Origin: Margaritifera margaritifera
Lineage: Eukaryota; Mollusca; Bivalvia; Unionida; Margaritiferidae
Assembly: GCA_029931535.1 (NCBI GenBank)
Contig: JAQPZY010000984.1
Coordinates: 124,001-188,000 of the forward strand
Direction of reading: 5' to 3'
DNA length: 64,000 bases
This document shows, one piece after another, positions 31,866-43,539 of the stretch (position 1 is its first letter; each line of letters begins with the position of its first letter). A model generated the notes under the pieces. It saw only the letters and a list, made by a program, of their open reading frames with translations, had not been told where the DNA came from and ran no database searches. The translations under genes were made by a program, and so were the position numbers.

Positions 31866-34373
31866 GAGTTTATAGTTGTGCAGTAGACATAATTCGAACT
31901 TTTGGATATTTGTGGACATGCGAAAGATATTCTGGATTGTATCGTTGTGGTATATCAGAACATTCAAGACTATTCATTCATTCGGAACATTCATTCGTTC
32001 GCAACATTCTATAATTTCTGACTTGTGTTTAGCCATTTAGGATTATTTCGAATTTAATTCACAAATTGTAAGTGCCTTTTGAATTTTCATTTTAATTATA
32101 GAGAAAAAAATTGGTTGTTGATTTTACATACACTGTTGGTTTCACTTTCTTTCTGTTACATTTTGTTAAGACCTAGAGTCGTAACACATATTACACTTTT
32201 ACTTCCATTACAAGTACTACTACTACTACAAATAGTGGAACTATTCTTGCCGCTGGAGGAAGTAGTAAAACAAACCCAGCTGTAGCTGCTGCATTTGTTT
32301 TTATTGTTATTGTCTTTATTATTGAAATAAGACTTGTGAAGCATGCAAAACTAGTTCAATAGTATAAATACAAGAAAATATACTTACTATAAGGTATATA
32401 CACTCTATTTCATTCAAAGGAATATTTCAAACAAGATTGTCAGGAAGAAGGTTACAAATCTTGTTTCATCTTACAAGTAAGAATTATCACGAGCTGTCTT
32501 GAAAGTGTAAATATGGAATTTAAGAAAGAATGTACTAACTCGGCTTGAAGATCGAGAAGAGAAGCAAAACCAATGTTGTTTTTTCACAGTTTTAAAATTT
32601 ACTATTTAATAAAGCACATTTAGCCTGTTCCTGGAATCATTTTGATTTATACCAGCAATCTGAGGCTTCATTCCAAGAATGGATCTGGGGAAAAATCAGC
32701 AAATGTAAAAAAGTGTAAGAATATTTCATACCTGCCTATCAAAACTAAGGAAAACTACTCTACATTTGATTGAAATACAAGAAATCTCAGCAACAGAAAA
32801 AGGATTAAAGTCAATCATGTGATTAGTCTTCCCTCATATGTCCAAAATAAAAATGTGGTCAGCTGTTGGCGTATCCAGTTTGAAGAATGACTAGCATTAC
32901 TATCCACTGTTTCACAGGAGTAAAATTAAGTAAGCAGACACAAAGCTTTTTTTCTGAGACAGTGGAACAAAACTTTTTACCAGTAATCTTCCAGAATATT
33001 CTATCAATCGCACGGTATACAACCTGTGCTATCAGTAAAATAGACCAGGAGCAAATTCACGAAAAGAGGTCTAATTAAATTTTTCGTAGCAACCCCATCT
33101 CCTCATATATTTGTATTCACTATTCATTTTAATGTATACTGTTTAATAATTCATCTTACATATATTCACACTTTCATAGATATCTTTTTTTAAAAACAAT
33201 TTCATACATGTGGGATATAGGTTCGATTTGAGATTGGTTAAAAATTAAATTCCTAAATAAAATGAGAAGTTTCTGAATAGAAATAATCTAAAAAGTGAAG
33301 CGAATGAAAAGCAAATCAAATTTTGACGTTTTAGTTGAGAATATGGCTCTAAGTTGGTCCAGCATCCTTTAATATGGGGCAGAATTCCGTATTGTGGCTA
33401 TAGTTTACAACAAAGCATTGTCTTACATGTACGAAAAACACAAATACAATAAAAAGATTATGATAAATTAAAACTTTGATATGCTATTGGCAATATGATA
33501 TAAAAGATAGAGACAGAAAACTTAAACATGATGAAACCTGTTATGAAAGATCCACGAAGAGATTACAAATTATAGCCAGATTGTCGAGCTATGGACTGGC
33601 AGCTTCAACACGCGTCTATGCGCTTGGCTTCCTCTTTTCTCACATTATCTGTCCTTTGAAAAGAAGATGAAATGATGCCATTAATATAGAAAATGAATAA
33701 AGCATTAAGAACCTCTGTGTCATCAAAGAATATTTTGAAAGCAACTAAATTCACACAATCGAGGCAAAATATAATACTTCTTTCATTTGTTTTTAAAGTG
33801 CACGAACAAATTACTTTCAACAATCTGCACACGAAGCAATTTAAGATGTTTTCAGTCAGTATTAACACTTTGTGGTCATTGACAGTCTCAGAGAAATTAC
33901 TCATTTATAAGTCACTCTTCTGAAGAAAAGAAAAAGAAAAGAAAGAAAGAAAAAAACAGGCCTTGTTTGACACTGCTTTAGCACTAAAATTATTTTCCAA
34001 AAAAATCAACGAGTAGAGTGATATAATATCTCATTAAGGTCGGGCCTTCAACATACGATAATTAAAACGTACATGAGCATTCAAAAATAGCTTCGGCAAC
34101 GAAGACAAAACCAAAGGCATATTAGCTTTCCAAGACGATCCTGAGTGACAGTATAATACAAATTAAGATTGGTAAGGCTGAGTAAGATGTACAGAAAGAA
34201 AAGATATACAAACTATCAATCTAACATAAGGATGACGTTAGCCCTAAACTTTTGTCATTTCTGTAATCTCGGCAAAGAGACAAAGAGTGGTATGGTAGGC
34301 ATATGGCTTTTTAATTGTTATTTCACTGTATCAATATGCAGTTTAATTTGTAAAACAAAACAGGTGATAATAG
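31866..34373. other. AT-rich non-coding stretch
   Basis: Short (TAC)n run near 32214-32228. Open frames are short, antisense pairs overlap, and no domain is seen. Confidence 0.4.
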
Positions 34374-34832
34374 AACATGTACTGAATGTGATAAATGTAA
34401 GTGTACTGAATGTGATAAATATAAGTGTACTGAATGTGATAAAGATAACGTGTACTGAATGTAATAAATGGAATGTGTAGTGAATATGATAAATAAACTT
34501 GTACTGAATGTGACAAATAGAAAATGTACTAAATGTAATAAATAAAAGATGTACTGAATACAATGAATATAATGTTTACTGAATGTGATAAATATAATGT
34601 GTACTGAATGTGATAAACAGACCGTGTAATGTATGTGATAAATAGAACGTGTACTGAATGAGATAAATATACCGTGTATGTATGTAATAAATAGACCGTG
34701 TACTGTATGTGATAAATAGAACGTGTACTGAATGTGATAAATAGAACGTGTACTGAATGTGATAAACAGAATGTGTACTGAATGTGATAAATAGAACGTG
34801 TACTGTATGTGATAAATAGAACGTGTACTAAA
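34374..34832. repeat. 25-bp tandem array, about 18 copies
   Basis: Unit gtgtactgaatgtgataaat plus agaac, with copies of 24-25 bases and frequent substitutions (aatgtg/tatgtg, agaac/agacc). Long minus-strand open frames (HSVHVLFITFST and so on) arise from the repeat. Confidence 0.95.
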
Positions 34833-36079
34833 TGAATACTATTTTGAATGAAATACATGAGATACTTAATTATCCTAATAGTATTAATCACATGAGATTA
34901 AGTATTATTTATCTGTGCCTGAAAAGGACGCCATAAATGTTTCACCGAAGGTGCATCCTCTCTCCTTTTGCCAGTTGAGAACTGGGTAGGTGAAACTGGA
35001 ATAATGAGCTTTACAATTTCTTGAATATCCGTTCTTAATGATGGACCAGTGGTAAACAACAATAGCGTCTTCAAATGCATGATCTAGGCAAAAGTACGAG
35101 CACAGGTAATGTAGCAAGGTAAATTGTATTGATAATGAGCGTTGTTTCAGTTAACATTTGTTTGCTATTTATTAGCACACAAAAAACTGAAGAATTTTAG
35201 TATAGTATATTTGATTTTACATTTGTTTTTATGGCGTTAAAAAAATTTCATTTACAAAACAAACGCTATTAGGTAGTCAATTTTAAACTCGCTAGGTGAA
35301 AATAGAATTATTTACAATATCTTCAATGTCCATGTTTGATGGAAGACCTATTGACATTCATTAGTCTGTTTTATCTCTTCTTTCTAATCTTTTTTTTATT
35401 GCATGCTTGTGCTTGTACACGTGGAGAACATAATAAGTTATTCATGTAATAATTGCTATTATAACAAATTCAGCTAAAACAATTCAACCAGTATGCATGT
35501 AAATAGGAATAATGTCAGCATTTCAAATTGACTGCTTGTCGTTGCCGTTTAAAATCGATATGTTTGAATGTTATAAAACCAGTATTCAGTGCAGATAGAG
35601 GCAAACATTGTTTAAATGATAATATCTGGTGAAGTATCTTATTCCATTTAATGTTAGCGCTCATTTCATTTTGTAAACTGTCCAAGTTGTCGATTGGACG
35701 AAATTTGCTATTCATTAATGTCACACTTTAAATTGCACCACCAATGATTTGGAAATTTAAACAGCTCTAGCACTGACAAAAATTTAATATTTCTTCTTTA
35801 ATTGTTTCTCGTCGATTTTTTTCAACTTTTTTTCTGGTTAACATTTTACCGGTTATCTCTGTGAATGTTTCATTTGCAACAGCTATGTTCACTTCAATTT
35901 TGCACTTGTCAGTTTTTGAAGAGTTGAGATTATTGCTATTTTTGTCTTCAATGAATCCAAATTCTTTTTCCAGTTGGACTTTTGTAAATTTTCTTTGCTA
36001 TTTAAATAATAGAAAATGACGAGTGTCTGACACAAAATTGCGATATCAAGTCGGAAGTTTCCTATCCAACTCTGATATA
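34833..36079. other. AT-rich non-coding stretch
   Basis: Between the 25-bp array and the Polinton-like element. Nothing supported. Confidence 0.4.
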
Positions 36080-36415
36080 TAATGAAGGATTATTTTTCTC
36101 AAATTCTCAAACGATAAATGAGGATCGAAGTCAAAATGGTCTATTGTGAATATAGATGTAACTTTCAAACAGCAAAACACTCAATGCAAATTTCCTCACC
36201 GTAAGATAGAGCGTAAAAAGTTATGTTTCAACTGAAAAATTCCGTTAAACTTTAAATGACGTTCAAACACATGACACAGCGTTAAAAGAACACTGGTTTT
36301 GACCGCTAAGGTAATGGCAATACACATCGTCCGAATTGTGTACTGCAGATAGATTACTCAACAATACAAACGTGAACAGGTCAAAATATAAAGTCCACTC
36401 TAGTCCATAAGAGGT
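36080..36415 (+). repeat. Left terminal inverted repeat
   Basis: Matches the reverse complement of about 42170-42505. Well-kept words include ctttcaaacagcaaaacac, taagatagagcgtaaaaagt and gtaatggcaatacac. Overall identity is moderate, with gaps. Confidence 0.8.
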
Positions 36416-36525
36416 TATGTAAATGCTGCAGAAGTTGTCAATTCGAAAATAGTTGGAAAGGGTCGAAAGCATAAAAGCGCAAACAGTTCGATATCTAACA
36501 CAGGTGGAGAGCAATTTTAGGGAAA

Positions 36526-36768
36526 ATGTTGGAAAAATCGATTCAACAAAGTTGGGTAAAATTAACATTAGGTGTAACGCTGAAACAACTGTTTAAAGAA
36601 AAGCGTACAACAATAGCTGATATAGGTACAGCGACAGCAATAGCTATGACATCAATTGCTCTGTCTATAGCAAATTTGGTCAGAAGTGCCCCGTCTATTC
36701 ATCCATCTCCTCTTGCCTCTCCTACTCCGATCGAATCAGCTTTTGACAAAATAAAAATTACCTGAGAA
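36526..36768 (+). CDS. Small membrane-protein frame in the Polinton-like element
   Basis: An 80-codon open frame (with its stop) starts MLEKSIQQSWVKLTLGV and has one clear hydrophobic stretch, TATAIAMTSIALSIANLV. Directly after its stop another frame continues with AKETTALPRIIGGVVSWLFK and a second hydrophobic run. The two may be pieces of one gene. Small membrane proteins are usual next to the ends of such elements, but I cannot assign a family. Confidence 0.4.
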
Positions 36769-37299
36769 GAATAGCCATGTATTTGTTTGCATTGGCAAAA
36801 GAAACAACAGCATTGCCTAGAATTATTGGTGGTGTGGTAAGTTGGTTATTTAAAGTGCTGACCACATTGCTTCTTTTCTTGCGGATCACGTTATTTTACT
36901 TGTTTTGTCATTAGCAGGTTTGTTACTTTCATAGATAATCGCGGGTGTAAACAAGGCATCTAGCAGAGCCAAAGGTCCGTAATTTATTTAAAAAAGCAAA
37001 GTATTGCATCTCCTGCAAGCATTAGTATCAAAGCAAATGACTATTTGTTAAACACACGTGAATAATGTTTTTTTTTTATTGTTTATTGTTTTTTAATTAC
37101 GTTTTTAAATTGGCAGGTGCCCTTTGACCGTCCAAGAATCGGATAGCACTGGCAGACCTGGCAGTGGAAATCTGGTCGCCGGAGACGAGATGCTCTATAG
37201 GAATATAATCATCATAATCCTTCTTTACATAATTGTTACCCACTTTGTCTTCTGTTTGTTTTTTTTTTTTTTTTTTTTTTTTGGGGGGGGGGGGGTCGT

Positions 37300-38246
37300 C
37301 TACAATTTCTTGCCGTACCGTCACGGATTATTTATCAGTCTTTGGAATATAGCATTTTTAGCTACCTGTGTACTGATGGTAGGTTCTAACCCCAGTTTTA
37401 AAGAGTCACTGAATTTCTGTAAAGTTTTGTTGTATCCAAAGATAGTACTAATTTTTATGACCATGTCACTCAGTAATAGAAAGCTAGCGTCACCACGAAC
37501 AGCACAGTCCAATCTCACTTTTTGAATCTGCTATGTATTGTTGGAATTTTACCATAATGTTTTCATCTGTGTCGTAAGCTTCCTCTCCTAAAATAATAGT
37601 TCCATTAGTTTTTTTACATTGTCTGATACTGTCGAAACAGACTGTATAATAGATGTTCTATTTTGTTCCCATGCATCTAAGATGCAGATTACATAAGACT
37701 ATGTATTTTGATTCAGTCTAAATATTCCCTCATCTGTTAACCCGTTGAAATATTGCAGAAAAAAGTAAATCCAGGCAAAATGTTCATCTTTGTCCGTCAT
37801 AGAATTCATTTATCAACAGACAATGTTCTCCAGTAAGCAACAGTAACTGCTCCAGAGTTGTAATGTCTATTATAAGCAGGTAACACAACTGCAGGTGTAG
37901 GCTCCCTAAACTTTGGTGTACAGTTTTATGTTCTTCTTGTCCAATATCGATCAAATATTTGTTTTTCCCCCCCTGAGGTATACCCAGTCTCGCTGAAGTG
38001 GAACTTTAAAATTGTTTCATATATATGCTATTGCTATATGATTTGAATGCATCGTCATCGGGTAAAGGTATTTTACATTCAGTGAGCAGTTCTCATCTGG
38101 AAACAAACATGAAATTTGTATACTGATTGAACTAATTCTAGTACAATTTTACCAATCAAATGCATTAATGAAATCCCCAAACCAAAAGTTTCAATCCACA
38201 CTGCCCAGTTAAGTTGATTCTGCCAAAAATCTACTGTGTTTTGCAT
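37300..38246 (-). pseudogene. Virion-type protein remnant of the Polinton-like element
   Basis: Minus-strand frames with shifts and stops. The start reads MQNTVDFWQNQLNWAVWIET, with SVYKFHVCFQMR further on. A middle piece has HFAWIYFFLQYFNGLTDEGI and ILDAWEQNRTSIIQ. The end is an open frame with GDASFLLLSDMVIKISTIFG and GLEPTISTQ. I recall long uncharacterised proteins beginning 'FWQxQLNxAVW' from invertebrate Polinton-like elements; the match is by memory of pattern. A 20-base T-run and a G-run (37260-37292) interrupt the 3' side. Confidence 0.5.
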
Positions 38247-39639
38247 CTTTTCATAGGGTCATCACTGACAAATTTTCAGTGTAATACATTTTTACCTCGT
38301 TAAATGCATGCGCTATGTTAACTTAATTAAGACGAGTTAACCAATTTAATACATTCAACTGAGTTGCAGGACAACGGTACGTTTCCGCACTAGTCTTTTG
38401 TCAGTCTAAAAGTCCCTCGCCGGAGGTGAGGTATCCTGAAGTGAGAACTAATTAGCAGAAGAGTCTATTACTTTGAGGACTGGAGTAGTCCAATGTTGTC
38501 GGCATTTCTTTTAGGGTCAACAAACACAGTATAGCGTCGGCATCTGTGAGTAAACCTAGCTAACTCCATTTATTTACAACAAAGTGTTATCTCTTACTAA
38601 CTAAATATAAATCTGAAATTGGCTTTCTTTTGTAAATACACTGAACCTCTATTTACTGTTTTTCCTCCTTCACGCATGATTCTATTGATGTTTCTCTCTT
38701 ATGTTTTGATTTCCTCCATTGTAATAACTTCTTAATCTCGTGTCTTTAACGCAATCTTTCCATTTCCGGTATTTTGTATTTTGTATTTCGCTTTTCCATT
38801 TCCTCTAACAGTTTGTCTCTGCTGCATTCGTAATATTTTACAACTACTGATTGTTCTTCGTACATATGAATTCCGCATGATTGAACCATTTATTACACTA
38901 GTTTAATTTAATTGAATTCCGCATGATTGAACCATTTATTACACTAGTTTAATTTCAATTACTACTATATGTCAAATGAAAGTTTCGTGAAAACTGAATC
39001 TTTGTAATCTGTTTATCTACACACTGTGAAATGTTTACTGCCTTTTACTTGCTTCCCATATAAACTGATTTTGGTAAATTTTGTGGTAATTCTTTGTGAC
39101 TGAAGGTTCTATAGATGCGTTAAAATTTTTCATGTTTTAAATTTTGTCTAGGAAAAATGCATAATTGATTGAGTATTTGTACGAATTGCGCTGCAATATC
39201 TTTTTTGTTAAAATTTGAAGAAAGTTTAACTGTTCTCATGATTGCATCAGCGTATGTGTGATTTTCATTACCCATTATGTCGTTCAATATCTACCACCTT
39301 ATAGTCTTCTGCATTGCTTTTGTTTTTCAGCTTTTTGAAATGTACTGAAAATCTACTTCATATTTTTGAATGCTGCTTCTTTTCATTTCTTCTATGCTGT
39401 CATTTATTACATTGCTAGGACGTTGAGTACACTGTAGTCACTTTATCACGTTTTTCATGTGCACCATTTACTTTGCATGCTGTACCTGTTTTAACTCCTT
39501 TTTTATAATGCGTTGTATTTTCTACATCTGTCACATTCTAACAACTCGTTACATGTCAAAACTCAAGGGTTTGAAGCTTTTAAATACTGCTCTCTAAGTA
39601 TTGTGCTTCTGCCGTCTCCAGTTGAGAGGTGTGCCTTCG
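38247..39639 (-). other. Coding-like fragments inside the Polinton-like element
   Basis: Minus-strand pieces such as NENHTYADAIMRTVKLSSNF and LLEEMEKRNTKYKIPEMERL suggest decayed genes, broken by many stops. A 43-46-bp tandem duplication (38869-38955, word ccgcatgattgaaccattta) is included. No family recognised. Confidence 0.35.
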
Positions 39640-40560
39640 ACACATCATCTATTTTACTGGCATGGTTTCAGCTGGTTCCCAACTGTTGCAAAACGACTCC
39701 TCATATTCTTTCCATTTCACTAGTATCTACTTTTTACTGTTCATTATTTTGGTCTTCATGATCTTTACAACTTTGTATACGTTATCTTCTTTGTCGTATA
39801 TAGATAACTCTTGTTCGAAAAACATGCCCTCTGTATTATCTCCCTTTAAGTCTTCTAGTTTATAAACTACCGAAACTCCTAAAATTACTTGCCTGATTCT
39901 ATTTCCTCAATAAAGTTAGAAAGGTAGCTCTTTTCAATAATTGTTTTATATTTCGAAATTCTGTTTCATCAATTATAAATTTAGGCCTTCCAAATATATC
40001 AATTGTCAAATAACCGAACAGACTGATCCATTGTTTTGAACTGTTTTCTTCCTTGCTTGCTCCTACTGGATTACTGTGTATTGATCTGTGATAAGTGTCA
40101 TTGTATCCTTGAATTACCTTTGTTATAATGTTAACACATTTTCTGGTTTCATTTTGTGTAAACTACTTATAGTTTTCAGAGTTCTGTTAAACCTATTCAC
40201 CTTATATGTTTGTTTTTTTTTTGTTTTTTTTTTTGTCTGAGTAAATTGAAAAGTATGCAGTGTTTTCAATTTCCAACAAACCCTAAACTTATCTGCTGTA
40301 AAACTCTTTCCATTAATCAAACTGTATTATTTCAGCCTTTCGCTCTTTCGAGATTTATAAGAAAGCGTCGTGCACGTTACTTTCTCAGCCCAAGCATATT
40401 TCGAGCAAATATATATCTCTGTCAAGCTGTATTTGCTTTCACCGTTGTATTTTTCATCTGCTTGCGTGTCAGCAATGTCTGCTGGCCACTGCACATCCAC
40501 GTTACTAGCATAGACCCTTCTATAGGGAAATCTTTTTCCACTTGCTTGTGTAATGTGTAG
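39640..40560 (-). pseudogene. Polinton-type integrase with C-terminal chromodomain
   Basis: From the 5' end (high coordinates): a block with NVDVQWPADIADTQ, carrying the first catalytic Asp of an RNase-H-fold integrase, then YICSKYAWAEKV. Next, after a stop, comes a region containing VNRFNRTLKT, the third catalytic region with the usual Glu (ERFNRTLK) changed to Asn. Then GYNDTYHRSIHSNPVGASKE, very typical of Polinton and Ginger-like integrases. Finally VYKVVKIMKT and a stop, then VKWKEYEESFCNSWEPAETM, a chromodomain with its aromatic cage region (about 39785-39655). An A/T-run at 40208-40232 has replaced the stretch before VNRFNR. Several stops and shifts make it inactive. Confidence 0.8.
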
Positions 40561-42169
40561 GTAGATTGCTCATTTAGCCGCTCTTTCAATTTAGCGTATT
40601 TTATATTCTTCTTGTTCCGTTTAAATTTGTTTCCACAATTGATTTATACTTGTGTAAACAACAGGACTTTCAGGATCGTCGCAAAGTCGTCTTAAATACT
40701 GTAGATTTACGTTGTAAAATTTACGAGGTCTTAAAGTTTTGCCCTAAATTTAGCCGTATTCAAATTTGTAAATGTATCCACATCAAATAAGTAGTTTATT
40801 CCTTCTTCGTAGTGCATTGTTTTGACCATCTTACTTTCAAACTGAGGCTTCTTATTTCGATTTTATCAGCATTGAATCTAATCTGTAAATCTGCATCTTT
40901 TCTAAAACATTGCATGATAACTTTTTTATGTTGGAAAGCGACAAAAATCAACATTTTAAATATGTTGTATATCATTTTGCAACAGAACAAGCTTTGACTA
41001 TACTTTAATCCCATCAAAAGTGGAGACAAATACGCATCATTATCTTGGACCGTACTTTTTCGAAACTTTTAAGCAAATACACATTATCTCTTGATACCGA
41101 TATTACTGTTATTATGTTAATCTCATGAAATATTTATATTGCCTTTCTAAAACCTGTTGAGTTTATTACAATATAGTTTTGTGCCATTAATTCTGCTGTG
41201 CAAAAATTTTGAAATGAATTTTGTGTTTTTTGCTCTTGTTCAGTGCACACCAGCTGTGCCAGAGTAGATATAAGTGTGACCATTTTGATTTATTTTGGAA
41301 AAAGATTGTACTCATTTAAATGTTACAAGTGTGCTAGCTCAGCAGCTCTGCTAGAGGAAATAGGTTTGACTAGTGTTCTAATTATTGCTCTTAACTGAGT
41401 AGTTCTACTAGTGTGCTAGTTCACCAACTGCGATAGAGTACTTAGTATATTGAGAAGGACGGAATTTGAATTTATTAATCAATCATTTTGTTTTTAATTT
41501 ATTGTGCGTGGGCGAAGAAAACGCCAAACATATTGTGCTAATTTAAGCTTTACAATTGTACTAGCACTGTCAATATGTTATATACTACCGTTAAGATCTT
41601 GGGATCACTGAGATAATGTATTAGTGTTAACTAATTGTCCCTCATTTATGCAATCACAAAGTAAATATAGACGATGTTATCGCACTCTGTTAAACGTGAC
41701 ATAGTCAAGGACAAAATCGTGTCTGGTCATGATAAGCTGTTTCTCACATTCCTATATGAGTATGGTCGTGTTTTTCAGTGCAGAACACCGGTACAGGGTA
41801 GCTCTATCCTACATCACACGTGACCTTTTGACCTTCTAATGCGAGCATAATGCACACAAAGTAGCAAACACTTCCCCATTTCTATCATCACTTGAACATT
41901 CTCTCACAATAATCAAGACAAACTTTAATTGCAACATATTTATATACTAAAACGAGCAGTGGTTGAAGTTAAGTGTCCCGCAAACAAGATTTTTCGCACT
42001 GATTTACCTAGAGACATGTATGGCTTCTTTAGTGCAATTTTGAATCGAAAAAGCCGTTTTTTTGGGGGGGGGGGGGTTAATTCTTTTTCTCATTATTATT
42101 TCTGAAGGGTAATTTAATTCTAGATCAAAGTTGAATCAAGGACTATTTCATTATTTTTTGTCTGTCTCG
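40561..42169. other. Rest of the Polinton-like interior
   Basis: Minus-strand frames at 41029-40796 and just below may be the N-terminal part of the integrase (for example NLQYLRRLCDDPESP near 40680), but matches are weak. Around 41235-41440 three imperfect ~90-base repeats share gtgtgctagctca-like words. A G-run lies at 42063-42075. Confidence 0.35.
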
Positions 42170-42505
42170 ATTAATCTTATGGATACGTATTCTTTAGTTT
42201 TGGACCTGTTCACATTTGTATCATTGCTCAAGCTATATGTAGTACAAAATTCGTACGCCGTGTATTGCCATTACCATAGCCGTTTCCACCACTGTTCTTT
42301 AAAAGCTAAAATGTGTTAAAATTTCATTTAGAGTTTACACTGAATTTTATTGTGTAAACCTAACTTTTTACGCTCTATCTTAAGGTAAGGAACTTTTCAA
42401 TGGGTGTTTTGCTGTTTGAAAGTCACATCAGTGTTCACAATACGCCATGTTTACTTGGACCCTCATTCTTCGTTCAGAAATGTAATAAAAAGAATCCTTC
42501 ATTAT
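42170..42505 (-). repeat. Right terminal inverted repeat
   Basis: Reverse-complement partner of 36080-36415. The outermost matched word is ataatgaaggatt. Confidence 0.8.
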
Positions 42506-42556
42506 GCTTCAGTGTAGAATTTTTCTATTCTACACTGATGCATGTGAAGGATTCTA
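42492..42556. repeat. Large palindrome at the element's right end
   Basis: Arms of about 29 bases, gaatccttcattatgcttca followed by gtgtagaat on the left and their near-complement on the right, around a short T-rich loop. The inner 11 bases pair perfectly. The arm repeats the element's terminal word gaaggatt, so it looks like a terminal duplication in inverted orientation. Confidence 0.85.
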
Positions 42557-43539
42557 TTAGTCACGAATAAAATTGTATTACATGGGTCAACAATGTACCA
42601 ACAGAATATAAGTTATGAAGTTGTCCAAATTATAGCGAAATAATATGCCAGAGAAAGGGAAAATGTCGCATATGAGCGCTTTATGGTATTTCAAGATAAA
42701 GTGGTTGCAAATGGCTCGAAACTGCACACGTGAATATAGGTTTGCGAAGAATACTACGAGAATAACTATCTTGGTACAAGTTCGTTAATTTTAGACCACA
42801 AAGTTTAATGGACATACGAGTTCGCAAATTGGAACACCATGTTCGCAGATTGGAACACCATGTTCGCGTAAGAGACGGTTTAGGTCATCTTATAGCTGAT
42901 TACATCATATAAACAATTTTAAACTGGTATAACGAACATGAATGTTATTTGCAAGACTTAACGACGTAATATGATGGTCTTGCCAACGAAATACAGTTCA
43001 GACTATTTTTGTTTTATCAACCAGATTTTGCCGACTGTAAATGGTATGCAAATGAGTTCTATTAAGTGGAGGTTTTTCTAAAAGAGGCTCGCTTTGTGTA
43101 TTGGCAAAGTTATCACTCAGAAATAAAATGTAAATTTTACATTGATACATGTAGTATAAATATAGACTTCATATTTAGACTTACGTTTCATGTACCTATT
43201 TGCACTTTCAAGTGACAGTAACTTTTAAAAATTGAGCTGACAATATCGAGTCTTCGGTGTTGTCCATGAGTTTCACGTGTCAACTAAACTACGACTGAAC
43301 TTTGTGCACACGTTTATATACAAAGGCGAACTCATTTACTTAACCTTTCATCTCTTAATCGTTTTGTGGTAGTGTTTGTATCTTTGAATGCGTAACGCTA
43401 GTCATCTTACAGTTTTATTTCGTGATACGGATCGCGATACGAATGCGCATTGGAATTCACGCCAGCCCATTTACATGGTATCTCGGGCATATCGGTACGA
43501 AAATCCCCGAACTCTGTCCCCCTCCCTTTTTTATTAAAT
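42557..43539. other. Non-coding stretch
   Basis: A short duplication (gttcgcagattggaacaccat) lies at 42819-42862. Nothing else supported. Confidence 0.4.

Larger units (their letters stand above)
36080..42505. mobile_element. Polinton/Maverick-like element, decayed
   Basis: Long terminal inverted repeats bound 6.4 kb containing, on the minus strand, a chromodomain integrase and a virion-type protein remnant, and on the plus strand a small membrane-protein frame. Full Polintons are usually 15-20 kb, so more than half is missing; no DNA polymerase B, ATPase or adenain-like protease was found. Exact ends and a 6-bp target duplication could not be set by eye, because the right end abuts a palindrome. 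This appears independent of the 16-24 kb composite: no shared sequence was noticed. Confidence 0.75.

Noticed and set aside
32079..32344. Serine-rich or leucine-rich frames on both strands
   Set aside because: They stem from tac/att trinucleotide-rich sequence; antisense overlap and no homology pattern.
34318..34891. Minus-strand frames of 81 and 120 residues with repeated HSVHVLFITFST
   Set aside because: They arise from a 25-bp tandem repeat read in three frames; every frame looks alike.
41235..41440. Three gtgtgctagctca-like segments
   Set aside because: Spacing and similarity are too loose to call a tandem repeat with confidence.
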